NCBI RefSeq assembly: GCF_036181745.1
Contig: NZ_CP108080.1
Coordinates: forward strand, 4,121,501 to 4,185,500
DNA from: Streptomyces sp. NBC_00259
Lineage (GTDB): Bacteria > Actinomycetota > Actinomycetes > Streptomycetales > Streptomycetaceae
Direction: 5' to 3'
Length of the DNA stretch: 64,000 bases
Shown: positions 16,729 to 26,366 of the stretch, piece by piece
Position numbering within the stretch: the stretch's first letter is position 1
How the letters are laid out: the number at the start of each line of letters is the position of its first letter
Translations under genes and position numbers: made by a program
The notes under the pieces: model-generated
Seen by the model: only the letters and a program-made list of their open reading frames with translations
Database searches by the model: none
Told to the model about the DNA's origin: nothing

Positions 16729-16897
16729 CCACCACCGCCCTGCGTGCGGCCTGCCGCCGTGCGCGGTACAACGACCGGCCTGCGCGGCCGGCTCTCGCTT
16801 TCTCAGTATGCGGCCGCCCGGCGGCCCGCACGCGCCGGGCTTCCCGCCACGGTGGCCGGGCCGCGCTCACGTGGCGGACGGCCGTACGTCGACTGAT

Positions 16898-16919
16898 GTT
16901 CGCCTCGGCGTCACCCGTC
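16898..16919 (+). promoter_or_regulatory. PHO-box-like direct repeat upstream of the PstS-like gene
   Basis: Two adjacent 11-bp units, GTTCGCCTCGG and CGTCACCCGTC, resemble the Streptomyces PHO box (GTTCACC-type, 11-bp period), about 55 bp upstream of the start. Both units deviate from consensus, so this is a candidate only. Confidence 0.4.
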
Positions 16920-16973
16920 TCCCCGAAACATTGACGAGCATCTGTGCCAGCGGACGTGGTGAAGGGAATGACG

Positions 16974-18125
16974 GTGCAGCGCAGAGGCAGCAGAGGTACG
17001 AGACGCACACGACGCGTCAACCGTTGGACCCGGTGGACCGGCCCGGTCGTGGCCATGGTCACGGGCGCGCTGCTGCTGACCGCGTGCGGAGGGGAAGAGC
17101 CGCAGGACGACAAGCCCGAGCCCAAGCCCGTCGCGATGAACATCGACTGCGCCGCCGCCGGCATGGTGCAGGGCTCCGGATCGACCGCCCAGCAGAACGC
17201 GATGAAGCGCTGGATCGACCAGTACCAGCGGGCGTGCCCCGGAGTGCGGATCGCCTACAACCCGATCGGATCCGGCGCCGGTGTCGCGCAGTTCCTGCGG
17301 GGAGCCACCGCCTTCGGCGGAACGGACAGTGCCCTGGGCGAGCAGGACGTCGAGATCTCCCGGACGTTCTGTCCCGGCGGGCGGGCCATCGACCTGCCGA
17401 TGGTCGGTGGCCCCGTGGCCGTCGGCTACAGCCTTTCCGGCATCAACGACCTGGTCCTCGACGCGCCCACCCTCGCCAAGATCTTCGACACGCGCATCAC
17501 CATGTGGAACCACCGCGACATCCAGCGCCTCAACCCCGGGATCAAGCTGCCCGATCTGGCGATCACCGCGGTGCACCGCTCGGACGACTCGGGCACGACG
17601 CAGAACCTGAACGCCTATCTGTCGGGTGCGGCGGCCGACGAGTGGCCGTACGAGGCGAAGAAGGCGTGGCAGGCCAAGGGCGGTCACTCGGCGTCCGGTT
17701 CGGACGGTGTCTCGTCGGCCGTGGCGGGGACGCAGGGTTCGATCGGCTACTTCGAGCTGTCCTTCGCGGCCACCCAGAAGATCGACACGGTCCGGATCGC
17801 GACCGGCGCGTCCGAGCCCGTCGAGCCCAGCGCCGAGAGCGCCTCGCGCGGCATCGCCCAGGCCAAGGACGTCGGCAAGGGCAACGACATGAAGCTGAAG
17901 TTCAACTACAGGACGTCCGCCGACGGCGCGTACCCGATCGTCCTCGTGACGTACGAGGTCGTGTGCGACACGGGAAACCAGCCGTCGAGCCTGAGGGCGC
18001 TGAAGTCGTTCCTGACGTACACCGCCGGCGAGGAGGGGCAGAAGCTGCTGCCCTCGATCCACTACGCGCCGCTGCCGGACGGCGTGGCCGCCAAGGTGCG
18101 GAAGGTCATCGCCGCCCTGTCCTGA
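16974..18125 (+). CDS. Second PstS-like phosphate-binding lipoprotein
   Basis: A 383-residue predicted lipoprotein. GTG 16974 is favoured because GAAGGGA lies 6 bases upstream; earlier in-frame starts exist at 16944-16968. A basic n-region and hydrophobic core end in the lipobox LLLTACGG near residue 38. The mature protein has the substrate-binding signatures MVQGSGSTAQQNAM, YNPIGSGAGVAQFL, FGGTDSALGEQD and HRSDDSGTTQNLNAYL, which are PstS-type phosphate-contact motifs. It stops 6 bp from the pstB stop, convergently, so it is a separate unit from pstSCAB. It probably supplies an alternative, perhaps different-affinity, receptor for the same permease. Confidence 0.87.
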   Translation: MQRRGSRGTRRTRRVNRWTRWTGPVVAMVTGALLLTACGGEEPQDDKPEPKPVAMNIDCAAAGMVQGSGSTAQQNAMKRWIDQYQRACPGVRIAYNPIGSGAGVAQFLRGATAFGGTDSALGEQDVEISRTFCPGGRAIDLPMVGGPVAVGYSLSGINDLVLDAPTLAKIFDTRITMWNHRDIQRLNPGIKLPDLAITAVHRSDDSGTTQNLNAYLSGAAADEWPYEAKKAWQAKGGHSASGSDGVSSAVAGTQGSIGYFELSFAATQKIDTVRIATGASEPVEPSAESASRGIAQAKDVGKGNDMKLKFNYRTSADGAYPIVLVTYEVVCDTGNQPSSLRALKSFLTYTAGEEGQKLLPSIHYAPLPDGVAAKVRKVIAALS

Positions 18126-18131
18126 GGGCGC

Positions 18132-18986
<855 letters not shown>

Positions 18987-19035
18987 CGCGTTCTCCACCT
19001 CGGGGACCTCGGGGTCGGTAGCGGTGCCACGGCGC

Positions 19036-19938
19036 TCACCAGTGGCGGGAGAAGTGGTTGCGCAGCCAGATCGCGAGCGAGTTCATGGCCAGCAGGATCA
19101 CCAGCAGGATGACGATCGCCGCGGAGGCGAGCGCGGTGAACTCGGCGCGGGACTGGCTGATCCAGTTGAAGATCTGGATCGGCAGGACGGTGAACTGGCT
19201 GTGCACCCCGGTCGGGTTGAACGTGATGAACGTCAGCCCGCCGAGCAGCAGCAACGGCGCGGCCTCCCCGATGGCGCGGGACAGCGCGAGGATCGACCCG
19301 GTGGCCATGCCGGGCACGGCCGCCGGGAGCACCTGGCGCCATACGGTCTGCCACCGGGTGGCGCCGAGGGCGAGGGAAGCCTGCCGGATGGACTGCGGAA
19401 CGGCCCGGATCGCCTCGCGGGACGAGATGATCACGATGGGCAGCACCAGCAGGGACAGCGTGAGCGACGCGGTCAGCACGGTCTGGCCGAAGCCCAGGCC
19501 GCGGGAGATCACGCCCAGGCCGAGGATGCCGTAGACGATCGAGGGGACCGCTGCCAGGTTCTGGATGTTGATCTCGATGGCCCGGTTCCACCAGCGGTCG
19601 CGGTCGGCGTACTCCTCCAGGTAGATCGCGGTGAGGACGCCGGTGGGCAGACAGTAGAGCGCCGTGAAGGCGATGACCCAGATCGTGCCCGTGATCGCCG
19701 ACTGGGCGCCGGCGTTCGAGGGGTCGATGATGTCGGGGAAGTTGGTCCACAGCTTCGGGGTGAGCCGGGACCAGCCTTCGACGACCACGTAGGTGAGCAG
19801 ACCGACGAGGAAGACGACCCCGATGGCCAGCGAGGCCCACAGGCCGGCCCGGAAGAGCCGCTCCCGCAGGGGCGTGCCGCGGCCCTTGAGCCGGGGGGCG
19901 CCGGGCGTGGCCGTCGGGAGGGCGGTGCCGGTGGTCAT
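19036..19938 (-). CDS. pstA: Phosphate ABC transporter permease PstA
   Basis: A 300-residue inner-membrane permease with about six membrane helices. It carries the coupling loop IRAVPQSIRQASLALGATRWQTVWRQVLPAA (EAA-type pattern A-x3-A-S-L-A-L-G-A-T, then P) and SRAIGEAAPLLLLGG, characteristic of PstA. Its ATG overlaps the pstC stop (ATGA), fixing the start despite a much longer open frame upstream. It partners PstC in the membrane and PstB in the cytosol. Confidence 0.94.
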   Translation of the reverse strand: MTTGTALPTATPGAPRLKGRGTPLRERLFRAGLWASLAIGVVFLVGLLTYVVVEGWSRLTPKLWTNFPDIIDPSNAGAQSAITGTIWVIAFTALYCLPTGVLTAIYLEEYADRDRWWNRAIEINIQNLAAVPSIVYGILGLGVISRGLGFGQTVLTASLTLSLLVLPIVIISSREAIRAVPQSIRQASLALGATRWQTVWRQVLPAAVPGMATGSILALSRAIGEAAPLLLLGGLTFITFNPTGVHSQFTVLPIQIFNWISQSRAEFTALASAAIVILLVILLAMNSLAIWLRNHFSRHW

Positions 19939-20885
19939 TCGTACACCTCCCGGTATCTGCGCACCAGACGGATGCTGATCAGGTTCATCACCAGCGTGAT
20001 GGCGAAGAGCAGCAGGCCCACCGCGAAGATCGTCTGGTAGCCGGTGGAGCCGGTGGGCAGATCGCCGATACCGGCCGCGGCGATGAACGCGGTCATCGTC
20101 TGCATGCCTTCGAGGGGGTTGAAGGTCAGGTTCGGCCGGCCGCCGGCCGCGATGGCCACGATCATCGTCTCGCCGATCGCGCGGGAGATGCCGAGCACGA
20201 TGGCGGCGACGATGCCGGACAGCGCGGCGGGGAACACGACCTTGGTGGAGACCTGCATGCGCGAGGAGCCGAGGGCGTACGCACCGTCGCGCAGGGAGCG
20301 GGGCACCGCGGTCATGGAGTCCTCGGCGAGCGAGGCGATCGTCGGGATGATCATGATGCCCATGACGAAGCCCGCCGAGAGGGCGTTGAAGACCTGCGGG
20401 GGGTCGTTGCCGGGCCAGATCTGCTGGAGGAACGGCGTGATGGCCTTGAGGGCGAAGAATCCGTAGACCACCGTCGGGATGCCGGCGAGGACCTCCAGCA
20501 CGGGCTTGAAGACGCTGCGTGCCCGGCGGCTCGCGTACTCGCTCAGATACACGGCCGCCCCCAGGCCGAGCGGGACCGCCACCAACAGAGCGATGCATGT
20601 GACCACCAGCGTGGCCGTCACCAGCGGGATGACACCGAAGTGCGGTGGCTCGAACAGCGGTGACCAGTCGGTTCCGGTGATGAACTCCCCGAAGCTCACC
20701 TTGCCGAAGAACGCGACGACCGGCGGGATCAGCGCGATGACGATGCCGACCGTGGTCAGCAGCGAGACCAGCGAGGCGATCACCAGGAGGGCCTTGACGG
20801 CCTTCTCCCCGTAGCGGGGCTGGGACCGCCTCAGGAAGCCGGGGCTTCCCGGTGCGGCTCGCTTCCGAGGCGCCGGGGAACTCAT
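19935..20885 (-). CDS. pstC: Phosphate ABC transporter permease PstC
   Basis: A 316-residue permease with about six membrane helices. It has the PstC-type EAA loop (VPRSLRDGAYALGSSRMQV) and LGISRAIGETMIV. A 30-residue basic cytoplasmic N-terminus precedes helix 1 (KALLVIASLVSLLTTVGIVIAL). Its ATG overlaps the pstS stop and its stop overlaps the pstA start, so pstSCA is translationally coupled. Confidence 0.94.
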   Translation of the reverse strand: MSSPAPRKRAAPGSPGFLRRSQPRYGEKAVKALLVIASLVSLLTTVGIVIALIPPVVAFFGKVSFGEFITGTDWSPLFEPPHFGVIPLVTATLVVTCIALLVAVPLGLGAAVYLSEYASRRARSVFKPVLEVLAGIPTVVYGFFALKAITPFLQQIWPGNDPPQVFNALSAGFVMGIMIIPTIASLAEDSMTAVPRSLRDGAYALGSSRMQVSTKVVFPAALSGIVAAIVLGISRAIGETMIVAIAAGGRPNLTFNPLEGMQTMTAFIAAAGIGDLPTGSTGYQTIFAVGLLLFAITLVMNLISIRLVRRYREVYE

Positions 20886-21856
20886 GGCTTGTGCTGCTCG
20901 CGCAGTCTCTGGAGGGCCTTGTCCAGCTCGGCCTCCTGCTGGGCGTTGAGCGGGACGAACTGGGCGGCCTCGGCGATGTCGGCGTTGTTCTCGACGTAGT
21001 ACTCGACGAACGCCTCGACTTCCCTCCGGTCGAGCGCGGCGGCGTTCGGGTAGATGAACAGCGGACGCGACAGGGGCTTGTACGTGCCGTTCTGGACGGT
21101 GGTCCGGCTGGGCGCGACGCAGCCGTCGCCGCCGTCGATCTTCAGGACCTTCAGCTTGTCCTGGTTCTCCTCGTAGTACGACAGACCGAAGTAGCCCATG
21201 CCGCCCTTGGAGCCGGCGACGCCCTGGACGGTGACGTTGTCGTCCTCGCTGGGTGTGTAGTCGGTGCGGGAGCGGCCCTCTTCACCGTTGACGGCCTGGG
21301 TGAAGTAGTCGAAGGTGCCCGAGTCGGTGCCGGCGCCGAACAGCTCCAGCTCGACGTCGGGGAAGGCGGGGTCGACCTGGTTCCAGTTGGTGACCTCGGA
21401 GCCGGGCTCCCAGATCTTCCTCAGCTGCTCGACGGTCAGGCACTCGGCGAAGTCGTTGTCCTTGTCGACCACCACGGACAGGCCGTCGTTGGCGACCTGG
21501 AACTCCTCGAACCTCACGCCGTTCCTGTCGCAGCGGGCCTTCTCCTCGGGCTGTATCGGGCGTGAGGCGTCGGAGATCTCCGTCTCGCCGTTGCAGAACT
21601 TCTCGAAGCCGCCGCCCGTCCCGGAGGTGCCGACCGTGACCCGGACGCCGGGATTCTGCTGCTGGAAGAGCTGGGCCGCCGCCGTGGAGAGCGGGGCCAC
21701 CGTGCTGGAGCCGTCCACCCTGATCGTGCCGGAGAGCTTGTCGCCGCCGCCCTGGGAGCCCGCGTCCGCACCGCCGCACCCGCCGGCGGCCAGCACGACG
21801 GCCGCCGCCAGGGCCGCGGGGGCGATGGCCCGGCGCGGTGAGGGGAGGATGTTCAC
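20882..21856 (-). CDS. pstS: Phosphate-binding lipoprotein PstS
   Basis: Surface receptor of the Pst importer; 324 residues. The lipoprotein signal ends at VLAAGGCGG near residue 27. Phosphate-binding motifs are VDGSSTVAPLS, GTSGTGGGFEKFC, ISDASRPI and FGAGTDSGTFDYFTQ. The GTG start at 21856 has a weak GAGAG ribosome-binding site. It is first of the pst operon, with a 206-bp upstream region shared with the end of the ribA-like gene. No convincing PHO box could be picked out there by eye. Confidence 0.94.
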   Translation of the reverse strand: MNILPSPRRAIAPAALAAAVVLAAGGCGGADAGSQGGGDKLSGTIRVDGSSTVAPLSTAAAQLFQQQNPGVRVTVGTSGTGGGFEKFCNGETEISDASRPIQPEEKARCDRNGVRFEEFQVANDGLSVVVDKDNDFAECLTVEQLRKIWEPGSEVTNWNQVDPAFPDVELELFGAGTDSGTFDYFTQAVNGEEGRSRTDYTPSEDDNVTVQGVAGSKGGMGYFGLSYYEENQDKLKVLKIDGGDGCVAPSRTTVQNGTYKPLSRPLFIYPNAAALDRREVEAFVEYYVENNADIAEAAQFVPLNAQQEAELDKALQRLREQHKP

Positions 21857-22062
21857 GTCAACTCTCGATCCTCATGTGCGCACTCGCCTCATAGATTGAC
21901 AAAGTACCCCATAAGGTCATCGGGAGTGGTGCGGCCGCCGGGCGTTCGGCCGCCGGAGTGATCATCGACGGCGGCCCCGTGCCGCCGCTGGTGTCGCCGC
22001 CCGTGCCGCCGAACCGTTCGCCGCGGCGGCCCGCCCGGCGCGACGGGCGGCGCCGCACCGGC

Positions 22063-22719
22063 TCACGACTGGTCGGCGGCGCGGTCCAGGTGCGGCAGGT
22101 GATGGCCCAGGCGCTCCCGCTTGGCCCGCAGATAGAAGATGTTCTCCTCGCGCGGCTGCGTCAGCAGCGGAACCTGTTCGGTGACCTTGATGCCGTGCTG
22201 CTGCAGCGCCTCACGCTTGCGCGGATTGTTCGACATCAGCCGCACGGACCGCACACCCAGGTCGTGCAGGATGTCCGCCGCCACCCCGTAGTCGCGGGCG
22301 TCGACCGGCAACCCGAGCGCGAGGTTGGCCTCCACGGTGTCCAGCCCCTCCGCCTGCAGCTGCATCGCCCGGAGCTTGGCCAGCAGGCCGATCCCCCGGC
22401 CCTCGTGGCCCTGGAGGTAGACGAGGACGCCGCGTCCCTCGCTCACGATGGCCCGCAGCGCGGCGGACAGCTGGTCCCCGCACTCGCAGTGCCGGGAGCC
22501 GAAAGCGTCCCCGGTCAGGCACTCCGAATGCAGGCGGGTAAGCGCGTCGTCACCCTCGATGTCGCCGTACACCAACGCTATTTGTTCGTCACCGCGAATG
22601 CGATCCAGGTAGCCGATGGCAAGGAAAACACCGTATTTGGTGGAGAGTTGGACAGTTGCCATGCGTTCGGTGTCTTTTGAACTCACGCCTACGCGGAGCG
22701 TGCCATCGCTGTCTGTCAT
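22063..22719 (-). CDS. GTP cyclohydrolase II paralogue (FAPy-forming type)
   Basis: A 218-residue RibA-family enzyme with zinc ligands Cys67, Cys78 and Cys80 (HSECLTGDAFGSRHCECGDQL pattern C-x10-C-x-C) and the GTP-binding EGRGIGL segment. The residue equivalent to E. coli RibA Tyr105 is Met119 here (KLRAMQLQ versus KIRAYALQ). From memory, the Streptomyces coelicolor paralogue SCO6655 has the same Tyr-to-Met change and stops at the formamide product FAPy instead of deformylating it. The gene is divergent from a creatininase-family gene that could do the deformylation. It is likely an accessory-pathway enzyme rather than the housekeeping riboflavin RibA. ATG 22719 has AGGA 8 bases upstream. Confidence 0.9.
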   Translation of the reverse strand: MTDSDGTLRVGVSSKDTERMATVQLSTKYGVFLAIGYLDRIRGDEQIALVYGDIEGDDALTRLHSECLTGDAFGSRHCECGDQLSAALRAIVSEGRGVLVYLQGHEGRGIGLLAKLRAMQLQAEGLDTVEANLALGLPVDARDYGVAADILHDLGVRSVRLMSNNPRKREALQQHGIKVTEQVPLLTQPREENIFYLRAKRERLGHHLPHLDRAADQS

Positions 22720-22858
22720 GACCGGATCCTATCGGGTAGCCTCTGGTGGGGAACTCGGAATCGGTGAGGAGATCTCAACCGGTGTGTTGATTCAGCCGGT
22801 TAGGACCGGCCGTATCTCGTGGAACGAATAAAGAGCGAAGAAGGAAAGGGGCGGGAAC

Positions 22859-23674
22859 ATGAGCGGCCCGCATGTGCGACCGCCGGAGCCGGGACTGCTG
22901 CCGTGGGACACGACGGCGGACGCCGGTTCGCGGCGTGCCGATGTCGCCGTCCTGCCCATCGGCAGTTTCGAGCAACACGGTCCCTACCTCCCTCTGTTGA
23001 CGGATACGGTCATCGCCTGCGCGATCGCCAGGGAGGTCGCCGCCGCGTACCCGGTCCTGCGACTGCCCCCGGTGACGATGTCCTGCTCGCACGAGCACGC
23101 GGCCTGGCCGGGCACCGTCAGCATTTCCGCCACGACGCTCCATGCTGTCGTACGGGACATCGCCGAATCCCTTCGCCGCTCCGGAATCGGCAATCTGATT
23201 CTGATCAACGGACATGGTGGAAACTACGTGCTGCGCAACGTGGTTCAGGAATCCGCCGGCAGCGGCACCCGAATGGCGCTCTTTCCCGGTTCGGCCGACT
23301 GGAGTGCGGCGCGGGACCGGGCCGGTGTACGGACGCCGTCGCACAGCGATATGCATGCGGGTGAAGTGGAGACGTCGATCCTGCTGCACGAGCAGCCGGA
23401 ACTCGTTCGCCCCGGACATATGACCTCCGATTTCCTCGCCGACGACCGGGAGCATTTGCTCACCCTCGGTCTGCGGGCCTACACGGAGACCGGCGTGGTC
23501 GGCCGTCCGTCCCTGGCATCGGCCGAGAAGGGTAAGGAATTGCTGGCAGGACTCGTGGATTCCTTCGCCGGGTATTTCTCGCTCATGGTTCCGGCGGACT
23601 CCTCGGGCGCGTTCGCGGCGGAGCCTGCCGCCGCGGCCGACTCCCCGGCTCCCGCCCGGCAGGTGACCCGATGA
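22859..23674 (+). CDS. Creatininase-family amidohydrolase (probable FAPy deformylase)
   Basis: A 271-residue protein with the creatininase metal-binding set: Glu38 and His40 in GSFEQHGPYLP, Asp49 in LTDT, the NGHGGN motif near 120, and DMHAGEVETS near 165-174. ATG 22859 follows AAGGGGCGG. In archaea the creatininase-family enzyme ArfB deformylates FAPy, the product of a formamide-releasing GTP cyclohydrolase. The neighbouring Met-type cyclohydrolase makes the same job likely here. The C-terminal 30 residues are Ala/Pro-rich and probably disordered. Its stop overlaps the RibD-like start (ATGA). Confidence 0.85.
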   Translation: MSGPHVRPPEPGLLPWDTTADAGSRRADVAVLPIGSFEQHGPYLPLLTDTVIACAIAREVAAAYPVLRLPPVTMSCSHEHAAWPGTVSISATTLHAVVRDIAESLRRSGIGNLILINGHGGNYVLRNVVQESAGSGTRMALFPGSADWSAARDRAGVRTPSHSDMHAGEVETSILLHEQPELVRPGHMTSDFLADDREHLLTLGLRAYTETGVVGRPSLASAEKGKELLAGLVDSFAGYFSLMVPADSSGAFAAEPAAAADSPAPARQVTR

Positions 23675-24591
23675 CCGGCCGTGCCGCCGGGCACGGTGCC
23701 GGCGCCGGACCGCTGGACGCGCCGGGCGCCTGGGAGCAGTTGCTCGGCATACGGTCCCAGGAGCGGGCCGACGCCGCCGGACTGCACCGCGACGCGGACG
23801 GCAGGCACGTGTGGCGGAACGCCTCCCCCGAGGCGGACGTCCTCGCCGACCGCTATCTGTCGCTGTGCCTGGCCGGCCCCCGCTTCACCTTCGCCCAGCT
23901 GGGCCAGAGCCTGGACGGCTTCATCGCGACCCGGAAGGGCGACGCCGACTACGTCACGGGAGCCGAGGACCGCGAGCATCTGCACCGGCTGCGCGCGCTC
24001 GCCGACGCGGTGGTCGTCGGTGCCGGTACCGCCGTCGCGGACGATCCCCGGCTGACGGTGCGCGCCTGTACCGGCCCCAACCCGGTGCGCGTCGTCCTCG
24101 ACCCGCACGGCCGGGTGCCGCTGCGGCGGCAGGTGTTCACCGACGGCGCGGCCCCCACCCTGTGGGTGGTGGGCGCCGACTGCGAGCGCGGGCAGGCCGG
24201 TCCGGACGCCGAGCGGATGCCCGGAGTCGACGTACTGACCCTCCCCGACAGGGCCGCGTTCGCCCCCGGCCGCCTGGTGCACGAGCTCGCGCGGCGCGGC
24301 CTCGGCCGGGTGCTGGTCGAGGGCGGCGGCGTCACCGTGTCGCGTTTCCTCCACGAGGGCGCGCTGGACCGGCTCTACGTCACCGTCGCACCGGTCCTGA
24401 TCGGCGACGGCGTCCCGGGACTGGGCTTCCCCGGCCCCGAACTGATGCGGGACGCGCTCCGTCCGCCGACGCGCCGCGCCTTCCTCGGCGAGGACACCCT
24501 CTTCGAGTTCGATCTGCGGACGCCGCATCCCGGCGAACCACTGGACGGCGAGAACCCCGATGCCGGGCAGGCTCGCGGCGAAGGCCAGTAG
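23671..24591 (+). CDS. RibD C-terminal-type pyrimidine reductase
   Basis: A 306-residue protein. Residues about 70-285 match the RibD reductase (DHFR-like) domain: FAQLGQSLDGFIAT, DREHLHRLRALADAVVVGAGTAVADDPRLTVR (pattern L-R-x3-D-A-V-V-V-G), then NPVRVVLDP and the closing VLVEGGGVTVSRFL. The deaminase domain of bacterial RibD is absent, as in archaeal ArfC. It should reduce the ribosyl side chain of a pyrimidine intermediate. The last 20 residues are odd: they are read antisense to the 3' end of the flippase-like gene, whereas the family would be expected to end near 24530. Confidence 0.83.
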   Translation: MTGRAAGHGAGAGPLDAPGAWEQLLGIRSQERADAAGLHRDADGRHVWRNASPEADVLADRYLSLCLAGPRFTFAQLGQSLDGFIATRKGDADYVTGAEDREHLHRLRALADAVVVGAGTAVADDPRLTVRACTGPNPVRVVLDPHGRVPLRRQVFTDGAAPTLWVVGADCERGQAGPDAERMPGVDVLTLPDRAAFAPGRLVHELARRGLGRVLVEGGGVTVSRFLHEGALDRLYVTVAPVLIGDGVPGLGFPGPELMRDALRPPTRRAFLGEDTLFEFDLRTPHPGEPLDGENPDAGQARGEGQ

Positions 24592-25494
24592 CCCGTACAC
24601 GACGGCGGTCGTCAGCCCCTGGGCCGCGCCCAGGCCCGCGGCTCCGAAGGCCCAGGCGGTGACGCCCTCCCTGGGCCCCCAGCCGCCGACGTTCAGCGGC
24701 AGCGCCATGGCCAGCAGTGCCAGCAGCATCAGGGGCAGCAGGTCGGCCGCGGGCGCCGTCGATCCGGCGGCCCTGGCGGCGAGGAGGAACATGGCGAGAT
24801 GGCCGGCGAGTACCGCCACGGACGAGACCAGCACCCCCGGCCAGCTGCGCCGGCCGAGCAGCCCGAGCCGTGCCTCGGTCAGCGTGGTGCGGACCGCCCG
24901 GCGCCAGCGCGAGGTGTCCCGCCTCCCGCGGAGGCGGACGACGGCCGCGGCCGCCGCGCCGCACAGCACGGTGAGGACCGCCGCGGTGGCCGGTGTCGTG
25001 ACGAGGTGCCGAGCGAAGCGGCCGGCCTCCACCAGGGGCCGGGACGGGTGCGCGACGAGCAGCGCCACGCCGGCCGCGACGAGGACCCCCTGGCCCGCGA
25101 TCCGTTCGAGCAGGACCGCGCGGACGCCCCGGCCCACGGCACCGGTGCTCCGGCCGTGCCGAACGGCACGGTGCACATCGCCGAGGACGCCGCCGGGCAG
25201 CGCCGCGTTCAGGAACAGGGCACGGTAGTAGTCCGCGACGGCCCGGCCCAGCGGCAGCCGCATGCTCAGGGCCCGTGACACCAGGCACCAGCGCCAGGCG
25301 CTGAGCACGGTGGTGAACAGACCGAGCCCGAGGGCCGCCAGGAGCGTGGGGCCGTCGATGCCGTGCAGGCCGTCCAGGAAGGCGCCGGTGCCCTGCCACC
25401 ACAGCATCGCCGCGAGGATGGCCGCCCCGGCCAGCATGCCGAGCCGCGCGCGCAGCGCCCGTACGGCCCGGACCGCGCCGTCCGCCCGGATCAC
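24508..25494 (-). CDS. Lysylphosphatidylglycerol synthase/flippase-like membrane protein, no stop codon at expected end
   Basis: A GTG at 25494 overlaps the methyltransferase stop (GTGA). About 329 residues show the UPF0104/AglD flippase-like pattern: seven or eight membrane helices, the TTVLSAWRWCLVSRAL and LFLNAALPGGVLGDVHRA motifs near 60-100, LLERIAGQ, and the LPLNVGGWGPREGVTAWAF motif near 275. The reported lower coordinate is where family similarity stops, not a stop codon. The frame stays open to 23479, antisense to the RibD-like gene and the 3' end of the creatininase-family gene. A frameshift or sequence error near 24500-24560 is possible. The role is probably lipid or lipid-linked substrate translocation for this locus. 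Confidence 0.7.
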
Positions 25495-26366
25495 GAGGCG
25501 CCGCCCGCCGGCCGGGGCAGGGCCAGCACATCGCTGTGGTGCAGCGTGACCCGCAACTCGCCCGCCTCGCACTGCTCCAGACGGCGTCGCAGGTACGCGT
25601 CGGCGCGCGACGCGAGGTCGGGCCGGTGCTCGACGGCGGCGCCGACCCAGCCCCGGAGCCACTCCGCCGTCAGCGGCGCCGTTCCGGGCCCCAGCCGCCA
25701 CGGGCTCGCCTGCACCTGTACGGTCATGCCGCGCCGCGCGAAGGCCACGGAGGCCGCCGCGACGGCGTCGGGTCCGAGGAGCCGGCGGCCCTGGTCCACC
25801 CGGCGCTGGTGTGCGTTGAACGCGTCGGCGATCTCGGCGTCCATCGGGTGCGCCGGGGCGAGATCGACCCGTCCCACCACGGACAGCGCCAGCAGGGCCG
25901 GGCAGCCGGCCCCGGCGCAGGCCGCGACGAGACCGTCCAGCTCCTCGCGGGTGAGCAGGTCCAGCAGGGCGGAGGCCGTCACCAGCGACGTGCCGGCGAG
26001 ACCCTCCGCGGTCAGCCGGGCGACGTCACCGCGGTCCGTCGACACGGTCACGGGGCTGCCGTCGTCGGCCGTACGGGGCAGCCGTGTCGCGGCGAGTTCG
26101 AGCAGCGCCGGGTCGTGGTCGTGCAGGATCCAGTGCTGAGGGCCGGGCAGCCGGGGAGCGAGCCAGCGCCCCATGGAACCGGTGCCGCAGCCGAGGTCGC
26201 GGATCACCAGCGTCGCGTCCTCGTCCGGCAGCCGCGAAGCGTCCGCGGGAACCCGCAGACCGTGCCGCAGCGGATCGAGGAGCTCGGCGGCGCGGGCGGC
26301 GGCGTCGGCGGCCTCCCGCAGCGCCAGCCATTCGGGGGCGAAACGGGTGACATCGGTCGCGCTCAC
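25491..26366 (-). CDS. SAM-dependent methyltransferase
   Basis: A 291-residue class I methyltransferase-like protein. Motif I is LVIRDLGCGTGSMGRWL near residues 50-66, followed by an acidic loop HDHDPALL after strand 2. ALLDLLTREELDGLV comes at the post-IV position. GTG 26366 overlaps the glycosyltransferase stop and its own stop overlaps the flippase start, so it sits in a fully coupled chain PTPS-GT4-methyltransferase-flippase. Substrate unknown; a pterin- or pyrimidine-derived glycoside is an inference from context. Confidence 0.8.
   Translation of the reverse strand: MSATDVTRFAPEWLALREAADAAARAAELLDPLRHGLRVPADASRLPDEDATLVIRDLGCGTGSMGRWLAPRLPGPQHWILHDHDPALLELAATRLPRTADDGSPVTVSTDRGDVARLTAEGLAGTSLVTASALLDLLTREELDGLVAACAGAGCPALLALSVVGRVDLAPAHPMDAEIADAFNAHQRRVDQGRRLLGPDAVAAASVAFARRGMTVQVQASPWRLGPGTAPLTAEWLRGWVGAAVEHRPDLASRADAYLRRRLEQCEAGELRVTLHHSDVLALPRPAGGAS

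Noticed and set aside
22720..22858. FMN riboswitch upstream of the ribA-like or creatininase-family gene
   Set aside because: Only 139 bp separate the two starts and none of the conserved FMN aptamer segments was recognised.
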